From NCBI GenBank assembly GCA_018396865.1, contig JAGTRB010000003.1, positions 72,575 through 125,725 on the forward strand: a DNA stretch of 53,151 nt, written 5' to 3'. Both the position numbers and the translations under genes were made by a program. Under the pieces are notes generated by a model. It searched no databases, was not told the DNA's origin, and saw only the letters and a list, made by a program, of their open reading frames with translations. Positions 42,131 to 51,608 of this stretch are shown here, piece by piece. Numbering within the stretch: position 1 is the first letter of the stretch; every line of letters begins with the position of its first letter. The DNA comes from Candidatus Bathyarchaeota archaeon (GTDB lineage: Archaea; Thermoproteota; Bathyarchaeia; TCS64).

Positions 42131-43585
42131 TTGAGGAGTTTGTCTCAGGATCTTGCTAGATTTATTCTGGAGGAAGCCTCGAGGAGAGGCGCCAGCTACT
42201 CCGATGTAAGGATCGTCAGCATAGAGAACGAGGTTTTGAATGTTAGGAACGGCTCCCCTGAGCAGGTTGAGCTTCAGGGGCTGAGGGGGTTTGGAGTTAG
42301 GGTTATAGTGAACGGCTCATGGGGCTTCGCAGCCTCCGTCGACCTGAACAGGGATGAGGCCGTTAACGTGGTTAAGAGGGCTGTTGATATAGCTCGGGCA
42401 AGCTCTAGGCTGAAGAAGGGGGATGTGGTTCTGGCCTGGGAGGATGCTAGGAGGGCTGAGTACTCCACACCGTACAAGAAGGACCCTTTCGAGGCTCCCC
42501 TTGAGGAGAAGCTTGAGATATTGATGGATGCAGAGAGGAGCCTCGCGGCATGCTCCCCCCTGATAAAGACCTCTAACAGCTATTACCGTGGCTACAGGGA
42601 GAGGAAGCTCTTCATGAGCAGCGAGGGCTCAGAGATCTCCCAGACCATAACCTGGTGCGGCGGGGGCATAATGGCGGTGGCCGTGAGGGGGGGCGAGGTC
42701 CAGGTTAGGTCTTACCCCTCCTCCTTCCGGGGGGACTACTCGACCTCCGGCTACGAGTACTTCGAGTCCCTCGCCCTAGTAGACCACGCGGAGGAGGTTG
42801 GAGGAGAGCTGGTGAAGCTCATGGACGCTGAGAGGTGCCCCTCGGAGGAGATGGACCTGATCCTCACAGGAGACCAGCTGGCCCTCCAGATACATGAGAG
42901 CTGCGGCCACCCCACCGAGCTTGACAGGGTGATGGGGACTGAGGCTGATATGGCCGGTACGAGCTTCCTCACCCCAGATAAGCTCGGTAGGTTCATGTAC
43001 GGCTCGAAGAACGTGAACCTCGTTGCCGACGCCACGGTTCCAGGGGGGCTGGGAACCTTCGGCTACGACGACGAGGGGGTTAAAGCCAAGATGGTCTACT
43101 TGGTCAGGGAGGGCCTCTTCGTAGGCTACCAGACCTCGAGGGAGACGGCTGCAGCCCTAAACCTGAGGGAGAGCAGCGGGGGGATGAGGGCAGACTCCCC
43201 TCTCTCCCTCCCAATAATCAGGATGACGAACATAAACCTCCTTCCAGGAGATTGGAAGGCCGAGGAGATCATCGAGGATACCAGGGATGGGATTCTTATG
43301 ATGACAAACAGGTCCTGGAGCATAGATGACAAGAGGATAAACTTCCAGTTCGGCACGGAGGTGGGCTGGAGGATAAGGGACGGGAGCAGGGAGGGCCTAG
43401 TTAAGAACCCGACATATATGGGTGTGACCCCCAGGTTCTGGGGCTCCTGCGACGCTGTGAGCGGGGACGACTGGAGAATGTGGGGAACCCCGAGCTGCGG
43501 TAAGGGTGTGCCAGGACAGGTGATGTATGTGGGCCACGGCTGCGGAACTGCGAGGTTCAGGAGGACCCGGGTGGGGCTGATATGA
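42131..43585 (+). CDS. tldD: TldD metalloprotease
   Basis: TldD is the catalytic subunit of the TldD/TldE heterodimer, which degrades unfolded or modified peptides inside a closed chamber. The 484-residue protein carries the zinc-binding HESCGH (H255, E256, H260) followed by PTELDRVMGTEADMAGTSF, plus GDWKAEEIIEDTRDGILM and GKGVPGQVMYVGHGCG near the end, the third ligand region. The start is TTG at 42131, with TTG at 42140 possible. tldE follows 15 bp later. Confidence 0.92.
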   Translation: MRSLSQDLARFILEEASRRGASYSDVRIVSIENEVLNVRNGSPEQVELQGLRGFGVRVIVNGSWGFAASVDLNRDEAVNVVKRAVDIARASSRLKKGDVVLAWEDARRAEYSTPYKKDPFEAPLEEKLEILMDAERSLAACSPLIKTSNSYYRGYRERKLFMSSEGSEISQTITWCGGGIMAVAVRGGEVQVRSYPSSFRGDYSTSGYEYFESLALVDHAEEVGGELVKLMDAERCPSEEMDLILTGDQLALQIHESCGHPTELDRVMGTEADMAGTSFLTPDKLGRFMYGSKNVNLVADATVPGGLGTFGYDDEGVKAKMVYLVREGLFVGYQTSRETAAALNLRESSGGMRADSPLSLPIIRMTNINLLPGDWKAEEIIEDTRDGILMMTNRSWSIDDKRINFQFGTEVGWRIRDGSREGLVKNPTYMGVTPRFWGSCDAVSGDDWRMWGTPSCGKGVPGQVMYVGHGCGTARFRRTRVGLI

Positions 43586-43600
43586 CCGGAGGTGATTTGA

Positions 43601-44977
43601 ATGGTCTTAGATAGGCTTCTAGATGTGGCCGAGAGGGCTGTTAAAACGGCTTTGAGGATGGGAGCCCACCAGTCCCAGGCATCATCCTTCATCCTCGACG
43701 CAGCCCTAACAAGGTATGCGAACTCCCAGATCCACCAGAACGTCGCCTACAGGTCCGGAGGGGTCTCCGTCAGGGTGGTCCTCTCAGACAGGAGGATGGG
43801 AGACATAGAGGCCTTCACCCTCGAGGAGGAAGGGGTTGAGAAGGCCGTTGAGGACGCCTTAAGGATAGCCAGGGCGTCGAGGCCAAATCTAGACTTCAAA
43901 GGCCCACCGGAGCCAGAGCCTTGGAGCCCATTGGAGGGGGCCTTCGACGATGAGACCTCCCTCTGCACACCTCAGGACAGGGTTCAGATGGTGAGGGAGG
44001 CCATTGAGACAGCCCACGCCAGGTCGCCCCTGGTGAGGGCTGTGGCTGGAAACCTCTCCACAAACTCGGCTTACTTCGCAGTGGTCAACTCTCTCGGGGT
44101 CTCGGCCAGGGCCTCCCTAACCACCGCCGGCATGAAGACCACGGTCATCTCCGAGCTTGAGGGGACTGAGGGGTTCAGCACGGCTGAGAGCTACTCTAGA
44201 AGGGTGGGGGATATAGACCCAATCCAGCTCGCTGGGGAGGCGGCTGAGAGGTCCGTTAAAGGGGTTAAACCTGCGAGGGTTCAGCCCGGGGATTATGAGG
44301 TCGTCTTATCACCACTCGCCGTTAGGGTTCTCTTCTCCTACATATCCGGCATGGGGTTCTCAGCATCCTCATACCAGGATGGGAGCTCCTTCGTCAGATA
44401 CTTCTCAGGCCAGAGGGTCTTCGACATTAAGCTGAACGTTAAGGACGACGCGTTGGACCCAAGGACCCTCTACATGCTCCCCGTGGACGGGGAAGGGGTT
44501 CCAAAGAGGAGGATGAACCTCATAGCAGCAGGCGAGGCGCTCTTGGAGGGTATCTGCTACGACTCCCTCAGGGCTGGCAGAGAGGATAAGAAGAGCACGG
44601 GCCATTCACCTCCACCCATCGGAAGGAGGCTCCTCGACCGCCCCGTCCCATACAACGTCATAGTGGAGCCTGGAGACTCGAATATGGATGAGATGATAGA
44701 GGAGACGAAGAATGGGCTATTCATAACCGACCTATGGTACATAAGGCCAGTCGAGCCCACGAGGATCGTCCTAACAGGGCTTACCAGGGATGGGACCTTC
44801 CTCATAGAGAATGGAGAGCTGTCGAAACCGGTCGTCAACCTAAGATTCACAGACAGCATGCTCTCAGCCCTATCCGAGATTCCCCTCCTGGGCAAGGAGG
44901 TTAAGACCTTCGAGACCAACGCGGTTCCGGCGATGAAGCTGAAGAAGATGAGGTTCGTGGGAGTATCAGCATATTAG
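43601..44977 (+). CDS. tldE: TldE/PmbA partner protein
   Basis: The 458-residue protein is homologous to TldD across the fold but lacks the HExxxH metal site, as expected for TldE/PmbA. Landmarks are SGGVSVRVVLSDRRMGDIEAFTLEE, VVNSLGVSARASLTTAGM, PYNVIVEPGDSNMDEMIEETKNGLFI by region, and IENGELSKPVVNLRFTDSMLSAL. ATG at 43601 follows GGAGGTGATTTGA. It forms an operon with tldD, probably ended by a T run at about 45000-45006. Confidence 0.92.
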   Translation: MVLDRLLDVAERAVKTALRMGAHQSQASSFILDAALTRYANSQIHQNVAYRSGGVSVRVVLSDRRMGDIEAFTLEEEGVEKAVEDALRIARASRPNLDFKGPPEPEPWSPLEGAFDDETSLCTPQDRVQMVREAIETAHARSPLVRAVAGNLSTNSAYFAVVNSLGVSARASLTTAGMKTTVISELEGTEGFSTAESYSRRVGDIDPIQLAGEAAERSVKGVKPARVQPGDYEVVLSPLAVRVLFSYISGMGFSASSYQDGSSFVRYFSGQRVFDIKLNVKDDALDPRTLYMLPVDGEGVPKRRMNLIAAGEALLEGICYDSLRAGREDKKSTGHSPPPIGRRLLDRPVPYNVIVEPGDSNMDEMIEETKNGLFITDLWYIRPVEPTRIVLTGLTRDGTFLIENGELSKPVVNLRFTDSMLSALSEIPLLGKEVKTFETNAVPAMKLKKMRFVGVSAY

Positions 44978-44998
44978 CCTCTAAAAATCTTAACCCTC

Positions 44999-45008
44999 TA
45001 TTTTTTGT
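44999..45008 (+). terminator. T-run terminator of tldDE
   Basis: CTATTTTTTGT lies about 25 nt after the tldE stop. Poly-U termination is common in archaea; no stem is seen. Confidence 0.4.
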
Positions 45009-45088
45009 AGAATTCTATCAAAACCATATGTTACTATCTAATTCAGATACTAAATAATGAGATGGTAGAATAGAGTGAAGATAGTGCT

Positions 45089-45301
45089 AGAATCTTAATA
45101 GAAAATTTAAATAGAAGTTTATAGAATGTCAAGCAAGAATCTTAATAGAAAAACAAACAATGTTTTATTGATAAACGACGAAAGTGGTGATCCCTTTTTA
45201 CATATTTAATTAGATGCGATGATCCTCTGTTAGGAGTTGAATAGAGTCTTATGGGCGATTGGAGATTAAGTGATTGAGATGCTCCATGGAGATGCTCCAT
45301 G
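45089..45301. repeat. Two short direct repeats in the gap before the beta-propeller gene
   Basis: AGAATCTTAATAGAAAA occurs exactly at 45089-45105 and 45136-45152 (47-bp period). A 13-bp unit GAGATGCTCCATG is repeated in tandem at 45276-45288 and 45289-45301. The 397-bp gap 44978-45374 has no supported gene. The tandem unit lies 74-99 bp before the next start and could be a binding site. Confidence 0.6.
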
Positions 45302-45374
45302 TTCTTAGATGTTGAACAGTCATTCTAAAGCCTAGCATTATATCAACCATAGTTCAACTATTAATTGGTAGGGA

Positions 45375-47273
45375 ATGTTCGATGAGTTAAATTTGAGTAG
45401 GACTGTATCCTATGCCTTCGCTCTACTCCTGCTGGGCAGCCTTTGGGGGGTGGCCTTATCCAACTGGAGGAGCATATATCTCCCTAACGAGCCTTATTTG
45501 GATTCCAACTCTCTGAAAAGGTTCTCCTCTGAAGATGAGTTGAGAGCCTTCCTTAATAGGAGCTATCTAGGGAGGGCGATATTCCATGGACCCTTGGGTT
45601 TTCGGTTGCCCGGAGGGTCAATATCATTTGGTCAGGCTTTGAGTGCGAAGACGATGGCTATACCTGAGGCTTCCGATTATTCCGTTACCAATATCCAAGT
45701 TGAGGGGGTTGATGAGGCAGACTTTGTAAAGACGGATGGTAAATACATCTACCTCGTCGCAGACAGCTCCATCGTGATCGTTAGGGCATATCCTCCAGAA
45801 AAGGCGGAGGTTCTCTCCAGAATCTCCCTAAACCGCTCTGTTGGAGAGATTTTCTTGAATGGAGATAGGCTGGCCATCCTCCTCCGAGAAAAGTTGCCAC
45901 ATTATGTTTTTACATCGTGGAGGTTGATTGCTCCACGGTTTGAGACATCGACCATTGTCAAGATCTTCGACATCTCTGACAGGGCCCATCCCGTGGAGGA
46001 GAGGAGCATAGAGGTTGATGGATATTATGTGAGTTCGAGAATGATAGGGGAGTACATCTACCTAGTCACAGTTCAACCTGCCTATCTTAATTGTAGTGAT
46101 GTAGTCATCCCCAAGATAAGGACTAGGGAACTTGTCGTAACCATTCCGGTATCCTCAATATACTATGCTAATTATACTGACAGTTCATACGCCTACACGA
46201 ACATCTTCTCTATGAGCCTATTGGATCCGGGAAAGCCCTTAAACCACGAGTCCTTACTTGTAGGGGCGTCAAGCTGTATCTATGTATCCACCAGCCACAT
46301 CTACATAACGGTCCCGAGATATGAGCAAATGGGGTCTGGGAGGGTTGAGAAGACCTCCATCTACAGGATAGGGATAGAGGGTGGGAAGATAATTTACATG
46401 GCCGGGGGTGTGGTCCCCGGATGGGTTCTGAACCAGTTCTCCATGGATGAGTTCAACGGCTACTTCAGGATAGCCACAACGATAGGTAGGTACTGGGGCG
46501 AAGCGGTGAGGCCTAGGAATAATGTGTATATCTTAAACTCCAGCTTAGGGATCGTTGGGAGGCTTGAGGGGCTGGCTCCAGGTGAGGAGATCTACTCAGC
46601 CAGGTTTATGGGTTCCAGGTGCTATCTCGTGACCTTCAAGAAGGTTGACCCCCTCTTCGTCTTGGACTTGAGCGACCCCGCAAATCCGAAGGTGCTCGGC
46701 AGGCTGAAGATCCCGGGATACTCCAACTACCTCCACCCATATGATGACAGCCACCTGATAGGCATAGGAAAGGAGACCGTCGAGGCTGAGGGAGGAGGCT
46801 TCGCCTGGTATCAAGGTGTGAAGATCTCCCTCTTCGACATCAGCGACGTGGAGAACCCTAAGGAGTTGGCAAAATACGAGGTTGGGGATAGGGGAACAGA
46901 CTCTCCAGCTCTTAGGGATCATAAGGCGCTGTTACTCATTAGGTCCAGGAGCATGCTCGTGCTCCCGATATTAGAGGCTAGGATAAACCCAGAAGCCTAT
47001 CCTGGAGAGATTCCACCTAACGCCCAGGGCAACTACGTATATCAGGGGGCCTACATCCTCAGGGTATCCCCGGAGGGAATAGAGCTCCTGGGAAGGATCA
47101 CCCACATGGATGATGTTGATGATCTGGCCAAGAGCGGTTTCTACTTCGAATCTCCCTACTCTGTTAAGAGGGCGCTCTATATCGAGGATACAATTTACAC
47201 TATATCAGACAGTATGATTAAGATGAACAGTCTAGATACCCTAAAGGAGATCAACCGGGTCATTCTTCCATAG
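45375..47273 (+). CDS. Secreted/membrane-anchored beta-propeller domain protein
   Basis: The 632-residue protein starts with an N-terminal membrane helix or signal (VSYAFALLLLGSLWGVALS). It contains the PF09826-type beta-propeller signature TNIQVEGVDEADFVKTDGKY (about 105-124), followed by repeating propeller blades such as IVKIFDISDRAHPVEERSIEVDG, FVLDLSDPANPKVLGRLKIPG and ISLFDISDVENPKELAKYEV by region. Such proteins are frequent in archaea and some bacteria, with unknown function at the cell surface. ATG at 45375 follows GGTAGGGA. It is monocistronic. Confidence 0.85.
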   Translation: MFDELNLSRTVSYAFALLLLGSLWGVALSNWRSIYLPNEPYLDSNSLKRFSSEDELRAFLNRSYLGRAIFHGPLGFRLPGGSISFGQALSAKTMAIPEASDYSVTNIQVEGVDEADFVKTDGKYIYLVADSSIVIVRAYPPEKAEVLSRISLNRSVGEIFLNGDRLAILLREKLPHYVFTSWRLIAPRFETSTIVKIFDISDRAHPVEERSIEVDGYYVSSRMIGEYIYLVTVQPAYLNCSDVVIPKIRTRELVVTIPVSSIYYANYTDSSYAYTNIFSMSLLDPGKPLNHESLLVGASSCIYVSTSHIYITVPRYEQMGSGRVEKTSIYRIGIEGGKIIYMAGGVVPGWVLNQFSMDEFNGYFRIATTIGRYWGEAVRPRNNVYILNSSLGIVGRLEGLAPGEEIYSARFMGSRCYLVTFKKVDPLFVLDLSDPANPKVLGRLKIPGYSNYLHPYDDSHLIGIGKETVEAEGGGFAWYQGVKISLFDISDVENPKELAKYEVGDRGTDSPALRDHKALLLIRSRSMLVLPILEARINPEAYPGEIPPNAQGNYVYQGAYILRVSPEGIELLGRITHMDDVDDLAKSGFYFESPYSVKRALYIEDTIYTISDSMIKMNSLDTLKEINRVILP

Positions 47274-47295
47274 CAATATTGAAATGATCCATCAT

Positions 47296-47330
47296 TTCTG
47301 ATTTTTGTGTCCAACTGCAATCTTTTTAGA
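47296..47330 (+). terminator. T-rich tail of the beta-propeller gene
   Basis: GATTTTTGTG and ATCTTTTTAG lie 20-60 nt after the stop. They are plausible poly-U termination signals; the second may also belong to the serS promoter. Confidence 0.3.
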
Positions 47331-47361
47331 GAGGTCTATCCTTTAGAGGCGTGATAGAGGT

Positions 47362-48663
47362 ATGCTGGACATAAGGCTGGTCAGGGAGAATCCGGATCTC
47401 GTACGCCAGAATATCGCTAGGAGGAACGATCCCGAGAAGCTTAGGCTCCTGGACGAGGTCATAGAGCTGGACAGGAGGTGGAGGGAGCTTACCACCAAGG
47501 TGAACGAGCTTAGAAGGAGGAGGAACGAGCTGAGCGGGGAGATAGGGCGCCTCATAAAGGAGGGTAGAGACCCCTCGGAGTTGAGGAGGATGGCTGAGAT
47601 GATTCCAGGCATGATCAAGGAGGCTGAGGCTGAAAGGGATGAGTGCTGGGAGAGGGTTAGGAGCGGTTTGATGAGGCTGCCCAACCTCCTCCACGAGTCG
47701 GTGCCATATGGCGTTGATGAGAGCCAGAACGTCGAGGTGAGGAGGTGGGGTGAACCTCCTAGATTCTCCTTCCAGCCCAGGAGCCATGTCGAGGTCGCCT
47801 CCTCCCTGGGCCTCATAGACTTCGAGAGGGCGGCGAAGGTCTCTGGAGCGGGTTTCTACTACCTAAAGAATGAATTGGTCCTCCTCGACTACGCGATAAT
47901 CCGCTTCGCTATAGATCACCTCCTCTCTAAGGGCTACACCCTCATAGAGCCCCCCTTCATGCTCAGGAGGAGGCCATATGAGGGGGCCACAGACCTCTCA
48001 GACTTCGAGAAGGTGATGTACAAGGTTGAGGGGGAGGACCTGTACCTGATAGCGACGAGCGAGCACTCCATCGCGGCCATGTTCATGGATGAGGTCCTCA
48101 ACGCCGAGGATCTACCCATAAGGCTCGTGGGGGTGAGCCCATGCTTCAGGAGGGAGGTGGGGACCCATGGGAAGTATACGAAGGGCCTCTTCAGGGTCCA
48201 CCAGTTCAACAAGGTCGAGCAGTTCATATTCTGCCTCCCCGAACAGAGCTGGACGCTTCACGAGGAGCTCCAGCGGAACAGCGAGGAGCTATACCAGAAG
48301 CTAGGCCTCCACTACAGGGTGATGAACGTCTGCACCGGGGACATAGGAAGCATAGCCGCTAAGAAGTATGACATAGAGGTCTGGATGGCTGATGGGGTGT
48401 ACAGGGAGAGTGGGAGCAACAGCAACTGCACAGACTATCAGGCAAGGAGGCTTAACATCAGGTACCGGCTTAAGGAGGGTCAGCCCCCAGCAGGCTATGT
48501 TCACACACTGAATAACACCGCCCTAGCCACAAGCAGGACGATGCTCGCCATCCTAGAGCAGTACCAGCAGGATGACGGCTCGGTGCTGGTCCCAGAGCCG
48601 CTGAGAAAATACATGAATGGGATGGAAAGAATAGAGGGGATACTGAACCCCCTTAAGCTCTGA
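47362..48663 (+). CDS. serS: Seryl-tRNA synthetase
   Basis: SerS charges tRNA-Ser (and tRNA-Sec where present). The 433-residue protein has the N-terminal tRNA-binding coiled-coil arm (about 30-105), then the class II core. Core regions are motif 2 CFRREVGTHGKYTKGLFRVHQFNKVEQF, EVWMADGVYRESGSNSNCTDYQARRLNIRYR, and motif 3 HTLNNTALATSRTMLAILEQYQ. It is the common SerS type, not the rare methanogen form. ATG at 47362 follows GATAGAGGT. Confidence 0.96.
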   Translation: MLDIRLVRENPDLVRQNIARRNDPEKLRLLDEVIELDRRWRELTTKVNELRRRRNELSGEIGRLIKEGRDPSELRRMAEMIPGMIKEAEAERDECWERVRSGLMRLPNLLHESVPYGVDESQNVEVRRWGEPPRFSFQPRSHVEVASSLGLIDFERAAKVSGAGFYYLKNELVLLDYAIIRFAIDHLLSKGYTLIEPPFMLRRRPYEGATDLSDFEKVMYKVEGEDLYLIATSEHSIAAMFMDEVLNAEDLPIRLVGVSPCFRREVGTHGKYTKGLFRVHQFNKVEQFIFCLPEQSWTLHEELQRNSEELYQKLGLHYRVMNVCTGDIGSIAAKKYDIEVWMADGVYRESGSNSNCTDYQARRLNIRYRLKEGQPPAGYVHTLNNTALATSRTMLAILEQYQQDDGSVLVPEPLRKYMNGMERIEGILNPLKL

Positions 48664-48748
48664 ATTCCTTAAACCCTTCCTCTACCCACAGCGGGCTTAA
48701 GACAGGTTTTATGAAGAGGTCTCGCTTGAGTTTTCAACGTCCTGAACC

Positions 48749-49891
48749 CTATTCTGGTTCTCGTCCCCCCTCTTCAATAAGGGTGGCTATCAGGATCACA
48801 TCTACTGCCGCCCCTGCGAGGTTGATCAGGATAGGGATGTCGAAGCCGAAGGCGTCGTAGAGGAGGCCCCCGATGAAGGGGGCTGGGAAGGCTATGAGGC
48901 CCCTAGAGGCCATATAGGTTCCTATGCTGAGCCCTAGGCCTCCTGGCTCAGACCTTGCAGCTATCCAAGCCTGCTCAGCTGGGACCCAGAGGGCGGCCGA
49001 GACCCCCCAGAGGAGATGGACTAACAGGAGAAACTCAAGCCTCTTAGAGATGAGGATCCCAGAGAGGAGGGCGCAGCTTATCACTTGGGATATTATCATG
49101 AGCCTTCTATAGCCAGCTCTGTCCACCACCCTACCAATAGGGATGGCTGAGACCGCCCATGAAGCGGTCATGAAGGAGGCCATTAAGCCCAACATGGATG
49201 GGGAGTAACCATAGCTCTTGGACAGCATCCCGAAGAGGATTCTGGACCCCAATCCAAAGGAGAAGGCGTCTACAGCCATGGCCACATAGAAACCCCTTAG
49301 GTGTGGGGGAGGAAGGATCCTGAAGTTTGACCGTTTTTGGTCTCCCCTTGGGCGCTGCTCCTCGCGGTAGTACCTAGCGATGATGTAGAGGGCGGTGAGG
49401 CCTACTATGATTGAGATGAGGAAGGCCTGTCTGTAACCATATATTGAGGCTATGAATCCCGCTCCTAAGGGGGCGAAAAGCCCCATGGCCATGTATGAGG
49501 CGCTCACATAGCTGTAGGTTCTGCCGAGCCCTCCGGCTCCAGAGGACTCCGCGACCAGGCTGCTCCATACTGGCTCAGCCGCCATGGATAGACCTATAAA
49601 TATGAATCCTAGGAGGAGGAGCTCCCATGATGCTGCTAAGAGGAAACAGGACAAAGCTAGCACCAGGCTCAGCTCCCTAAGAAAAAGGAACAGCCTCCTG
49701 CCTTTGGAGTCGGAGGCCCGGCCCAGGAAGGGCTGGGCTGAGTAGGAGATGAAGTCTCGGAGGCTCTCAAAGCCTCCTATTACCCTCATCGGGGTGCCTA
49801 GGCTCAGGGCGAAGGGCTGCCAAAGAACTCCCATATGGATCTGGATGCCTCTTAACGCAGCCAGCAGGAGGAGCAGTAGTCTACCACTCAA
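48749..49891 (-). CDS. MFS-type transporter
   Basis: The 380-residue protein has about 11-12 hydrophobic helices. The conserved MFS loop between helices 2 and 3 appears as GRASDSKGRRLFLF (about 57-70), with a related copy in the second half (GRVVDRAGYRRLMII). A soluble central loop carries REEQRPRGDQKRSN. Substrate is unknown; drug or metabolite export and sugar uptake are both possible. The start is TTG at 49891, with homology beginning almost at once. It is convergent with serS (85-bp gap). Confidence 0.88.
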   Translation of the reverse strand: MSGRLLLLLLAALRGIQIHMGVLWQPFALSLGTPMRVIGGFESLRDFISYSAQPFLGRASDSKGRRLFLFLRELSLVLALSCFLLAASWELLLLGFIFIGLSMAAEPVWSSLVAESSGAGGLGRTYSYVSASYMAMGLFAPLGAGFIASIYGYRQAFLISIIVGLTALYIIARYYREEQRPRGDQKRSNFRILPPPHLRGFYVAMAVDAFSFGLGSRILFGMLSKSYGYSPSMLGLMASFMTASWAVSAIPIGRVVDRAGYRRLMIISQVISCALLSGILISKRLEFLLLVHLLWGVSAALWVPAEQAWIAARSEPGGLGLSIGTYMASRGLIAFPAPFIGGLLYDAFGFDIPILINLAGAAVDVILIATLIEEGGREPE

Positions 49892-50015
49892 ACCCTATGC
49901 CTCCCAGTCATTCTCAAGCTCTATGGACCTCTCCTCAGGCCTTGAGGGAAATGATCCTCGCCTAATAAAGCGATAGCCCCGTCAAATATCTGGTGATTAT
50001 GCTTCCTCCGGGAAG
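49892..50015. other. Gap before the M32 gene
   Basis: About 124 bp between divergent genes, holding the promoters of both. Nothing else is recognised. Confidence 0.3.
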
Positions 50016-50024
50016 GTTTAAAAC
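50016..50024 (+). promoter_or_regulatory. TATA box for the M32 carboxypeptidase gene
   Basis: GTTTAAAAC is centred at 50020, so transcription is expected near 50045. That falls after the ATG at 50035, which argues for a start at TTG 50044 or ATG 50068. Confidence 0.45.
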
Positions 50025-50034
50025 ATGAGGATCC

Positions 50035-51603
50035 ATGAAACCCTTGGAGGAAGACACTGGCTTGTCGATGGATTCCCTGAAGGTGGCATACGAGGGGCTT
50101 ATGGAGAGGGCTAGGGAGCTGATAATCCTAGACTCGGCTATGGCGGTCATCCACTGGGATATGGAGACCATGATGCCACCAGCTGCTGTCTCCTTGAGGA
50201 GCCAGCAGCTCTCATTGATCGAGAGGATTATGCACAAGATGCTCACGGACCCCAGAGTTGGCTCTCTTCTTAAGGAGATATCTAGCCACCCCCTCATAGA
50301 GAGCCTCGATGATGTTCAGAGGAGGAATGTCCACCTCATCGGGAAGGCATATGAGGAGGCTGTGAGGCTCCCTGAGGAGCTCGTGGCTGAGACGGCCAGG
50401 CAGAGGGCCATAACCATAGATATCTGGAAGAAGGCTAAGGCCTCAAAGGACTACAAGCCCTTCAGCCCCCATCTGGAGAGGCTCTTCGAGCTTAGGAGAA
50501 GGGCTGCGGAGCTCCTGATGGAGGTGAAGGGGGTTAAAACTCCATATGACGCCCTTATAGACATCTATGAGCCTGGGATGGCGTCCGACACCATAGCTGA
50601 GATCTTCAGCGAGCTAAGGCCTAGGTTGATCAGGATAATGGATAGGTGCATCTCCTCAGGCCAGCCAGACACGTCCTTTCTTCGAAGAAGGGTTCCAGTA
50701 GAGATCCAGAGGAGGATCTCAGAGGCTCTCGCATCCTTCATAGGGTATGATATCAACTCCAAGGAGGCTTGGGGTAGGATCGATGAGACCGAGCACCCCT
50801 TCACAACAGGATACTACGACGATGTCAGGATCACCACCCACTACTACGAGGACCAGTTCACATCAAGCATATTCTCAGTGCTCCATGAGGGGGGACACGC
50901 CATCTATGAGCGGGGCCTCCCTAGGGAGTGGATGTACCAACCTGTAGGGTCCTCATGCTCGTATGGGATCCATGAGTCCCAGTCCAGATTCGTCGAGAAC
51001 ATAGTTGGCAGGAGCAGGGAGTTCTGGAGCTATTTCCTACCCAAGCTCAAGGGGCTGACAGGGAGCACGCTGGAGGATGTGAGCCTCGAATCCTTCGTCA
51101 GGGCTGTGAACAGGGTTGAGCCATCAAAGATAAGGATAAGGGCGGATGAGGTGACCTACGGCCTCCACATAATAATCAGATTCGAGCTTGAGAGGAGCCT
51201 CTTCAACGACGAGGTCGGGGTGTCTGAGCTCCCATCCGCATGGAACGAGAGGTATGAGAAGTACCTTGGGGTGGAGGTGGAGGATGACTCTGAGGGGGTT
51301 ATGCAGGACACCCACTGGGCTGGGGGCTCATTCGGATACTTCCCGAGCTACACCCTCGGCAATATATACAGCGGCCAGATCCTCAAGGCGATGGAGAGGG
51401 ACCTCCCCGACTGGAGGAGCCTCATATCCTCGGGAAGCTTCAAGGAGGTTAGGAGCTGGCTGACCACCCACGTCCACAGATACGGAAGACTCTACGACCC
51501 AGCCGACCTAATAAAACTCGTATCGGGGTCAGAACTCACCATAGACCCCTTCATCAGATACCTTGAGGAGAAATACTCCACCCTATACGGCTTCAAGGCC
51601 TGA
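50035..51603 (+). CDS. M32-family metallocarboxypeptidase (Taq type)
   Basis: Thermostable carboxypeptidase Taq relatives remove C-terminal residues from peptides in the cytoplasm. The 522-residue protein has the HEXXH zinc site HEGGHAIYERG (H284, H288) and the downstream third ligand Glu in GIHESQSRFVENIVGRSREFW. It also has the family segments RIRADEVTYGLHIIIRFELE and LGNIYSGQILKAM. The TATA position and homology suggest the protein may begin at ATG 50068 (MDSLKVAYEGL), removing 11 residues. taw1 follows 5 bp after the stop. The role is probably peptide turnover, in line with the other peptidases here. Confidence 0.93.
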   Translation: MKPLEEDTGLSMDSLKVAYEGLMERARELIILDSAMAVIHWDMETMMPPAAVSLRSQQLSLIERIMHKMLTDPRVGSLLKEISSHPLIESLDDVQRRNVHLIGKAYEEAVRLPEELVAETARQRAITIDIWKKAKASKDYKPFSPHLERLFELRRRAAELLMEVKGVKTPYDALIDIYEPGMASDTIAEIFSELRPRLIRIMDRCISSGQPDTSFLRRRVPVEIQRRISEALASFIGYDINSKEAWGRIDETEHPFTTGYYDDVRITTHYYEDQFTSSIFSVLHEGGHAIYERGLPREWMYQPVGSSCSYGIHESQSRFVENIVGRSREFWSYFLPKLKGLTGSTLEDVSLESFVRAVNRVEPSKIRIRADEVTYGLHIIIRFELERSLFNDEVGVSELPSAWNERYEKYLGVEVEDDSEGVMQDTHWAGGSFGYFPSYTLGNIYSGQILKAMERDLPDWRSLISSGSFKEVRSWLTTHVHRYGRLYDPADLIKLVSGSELTIDPFIRYLEEKYSTLYGFKA

Positions 51604-51608
51604 TCGGT

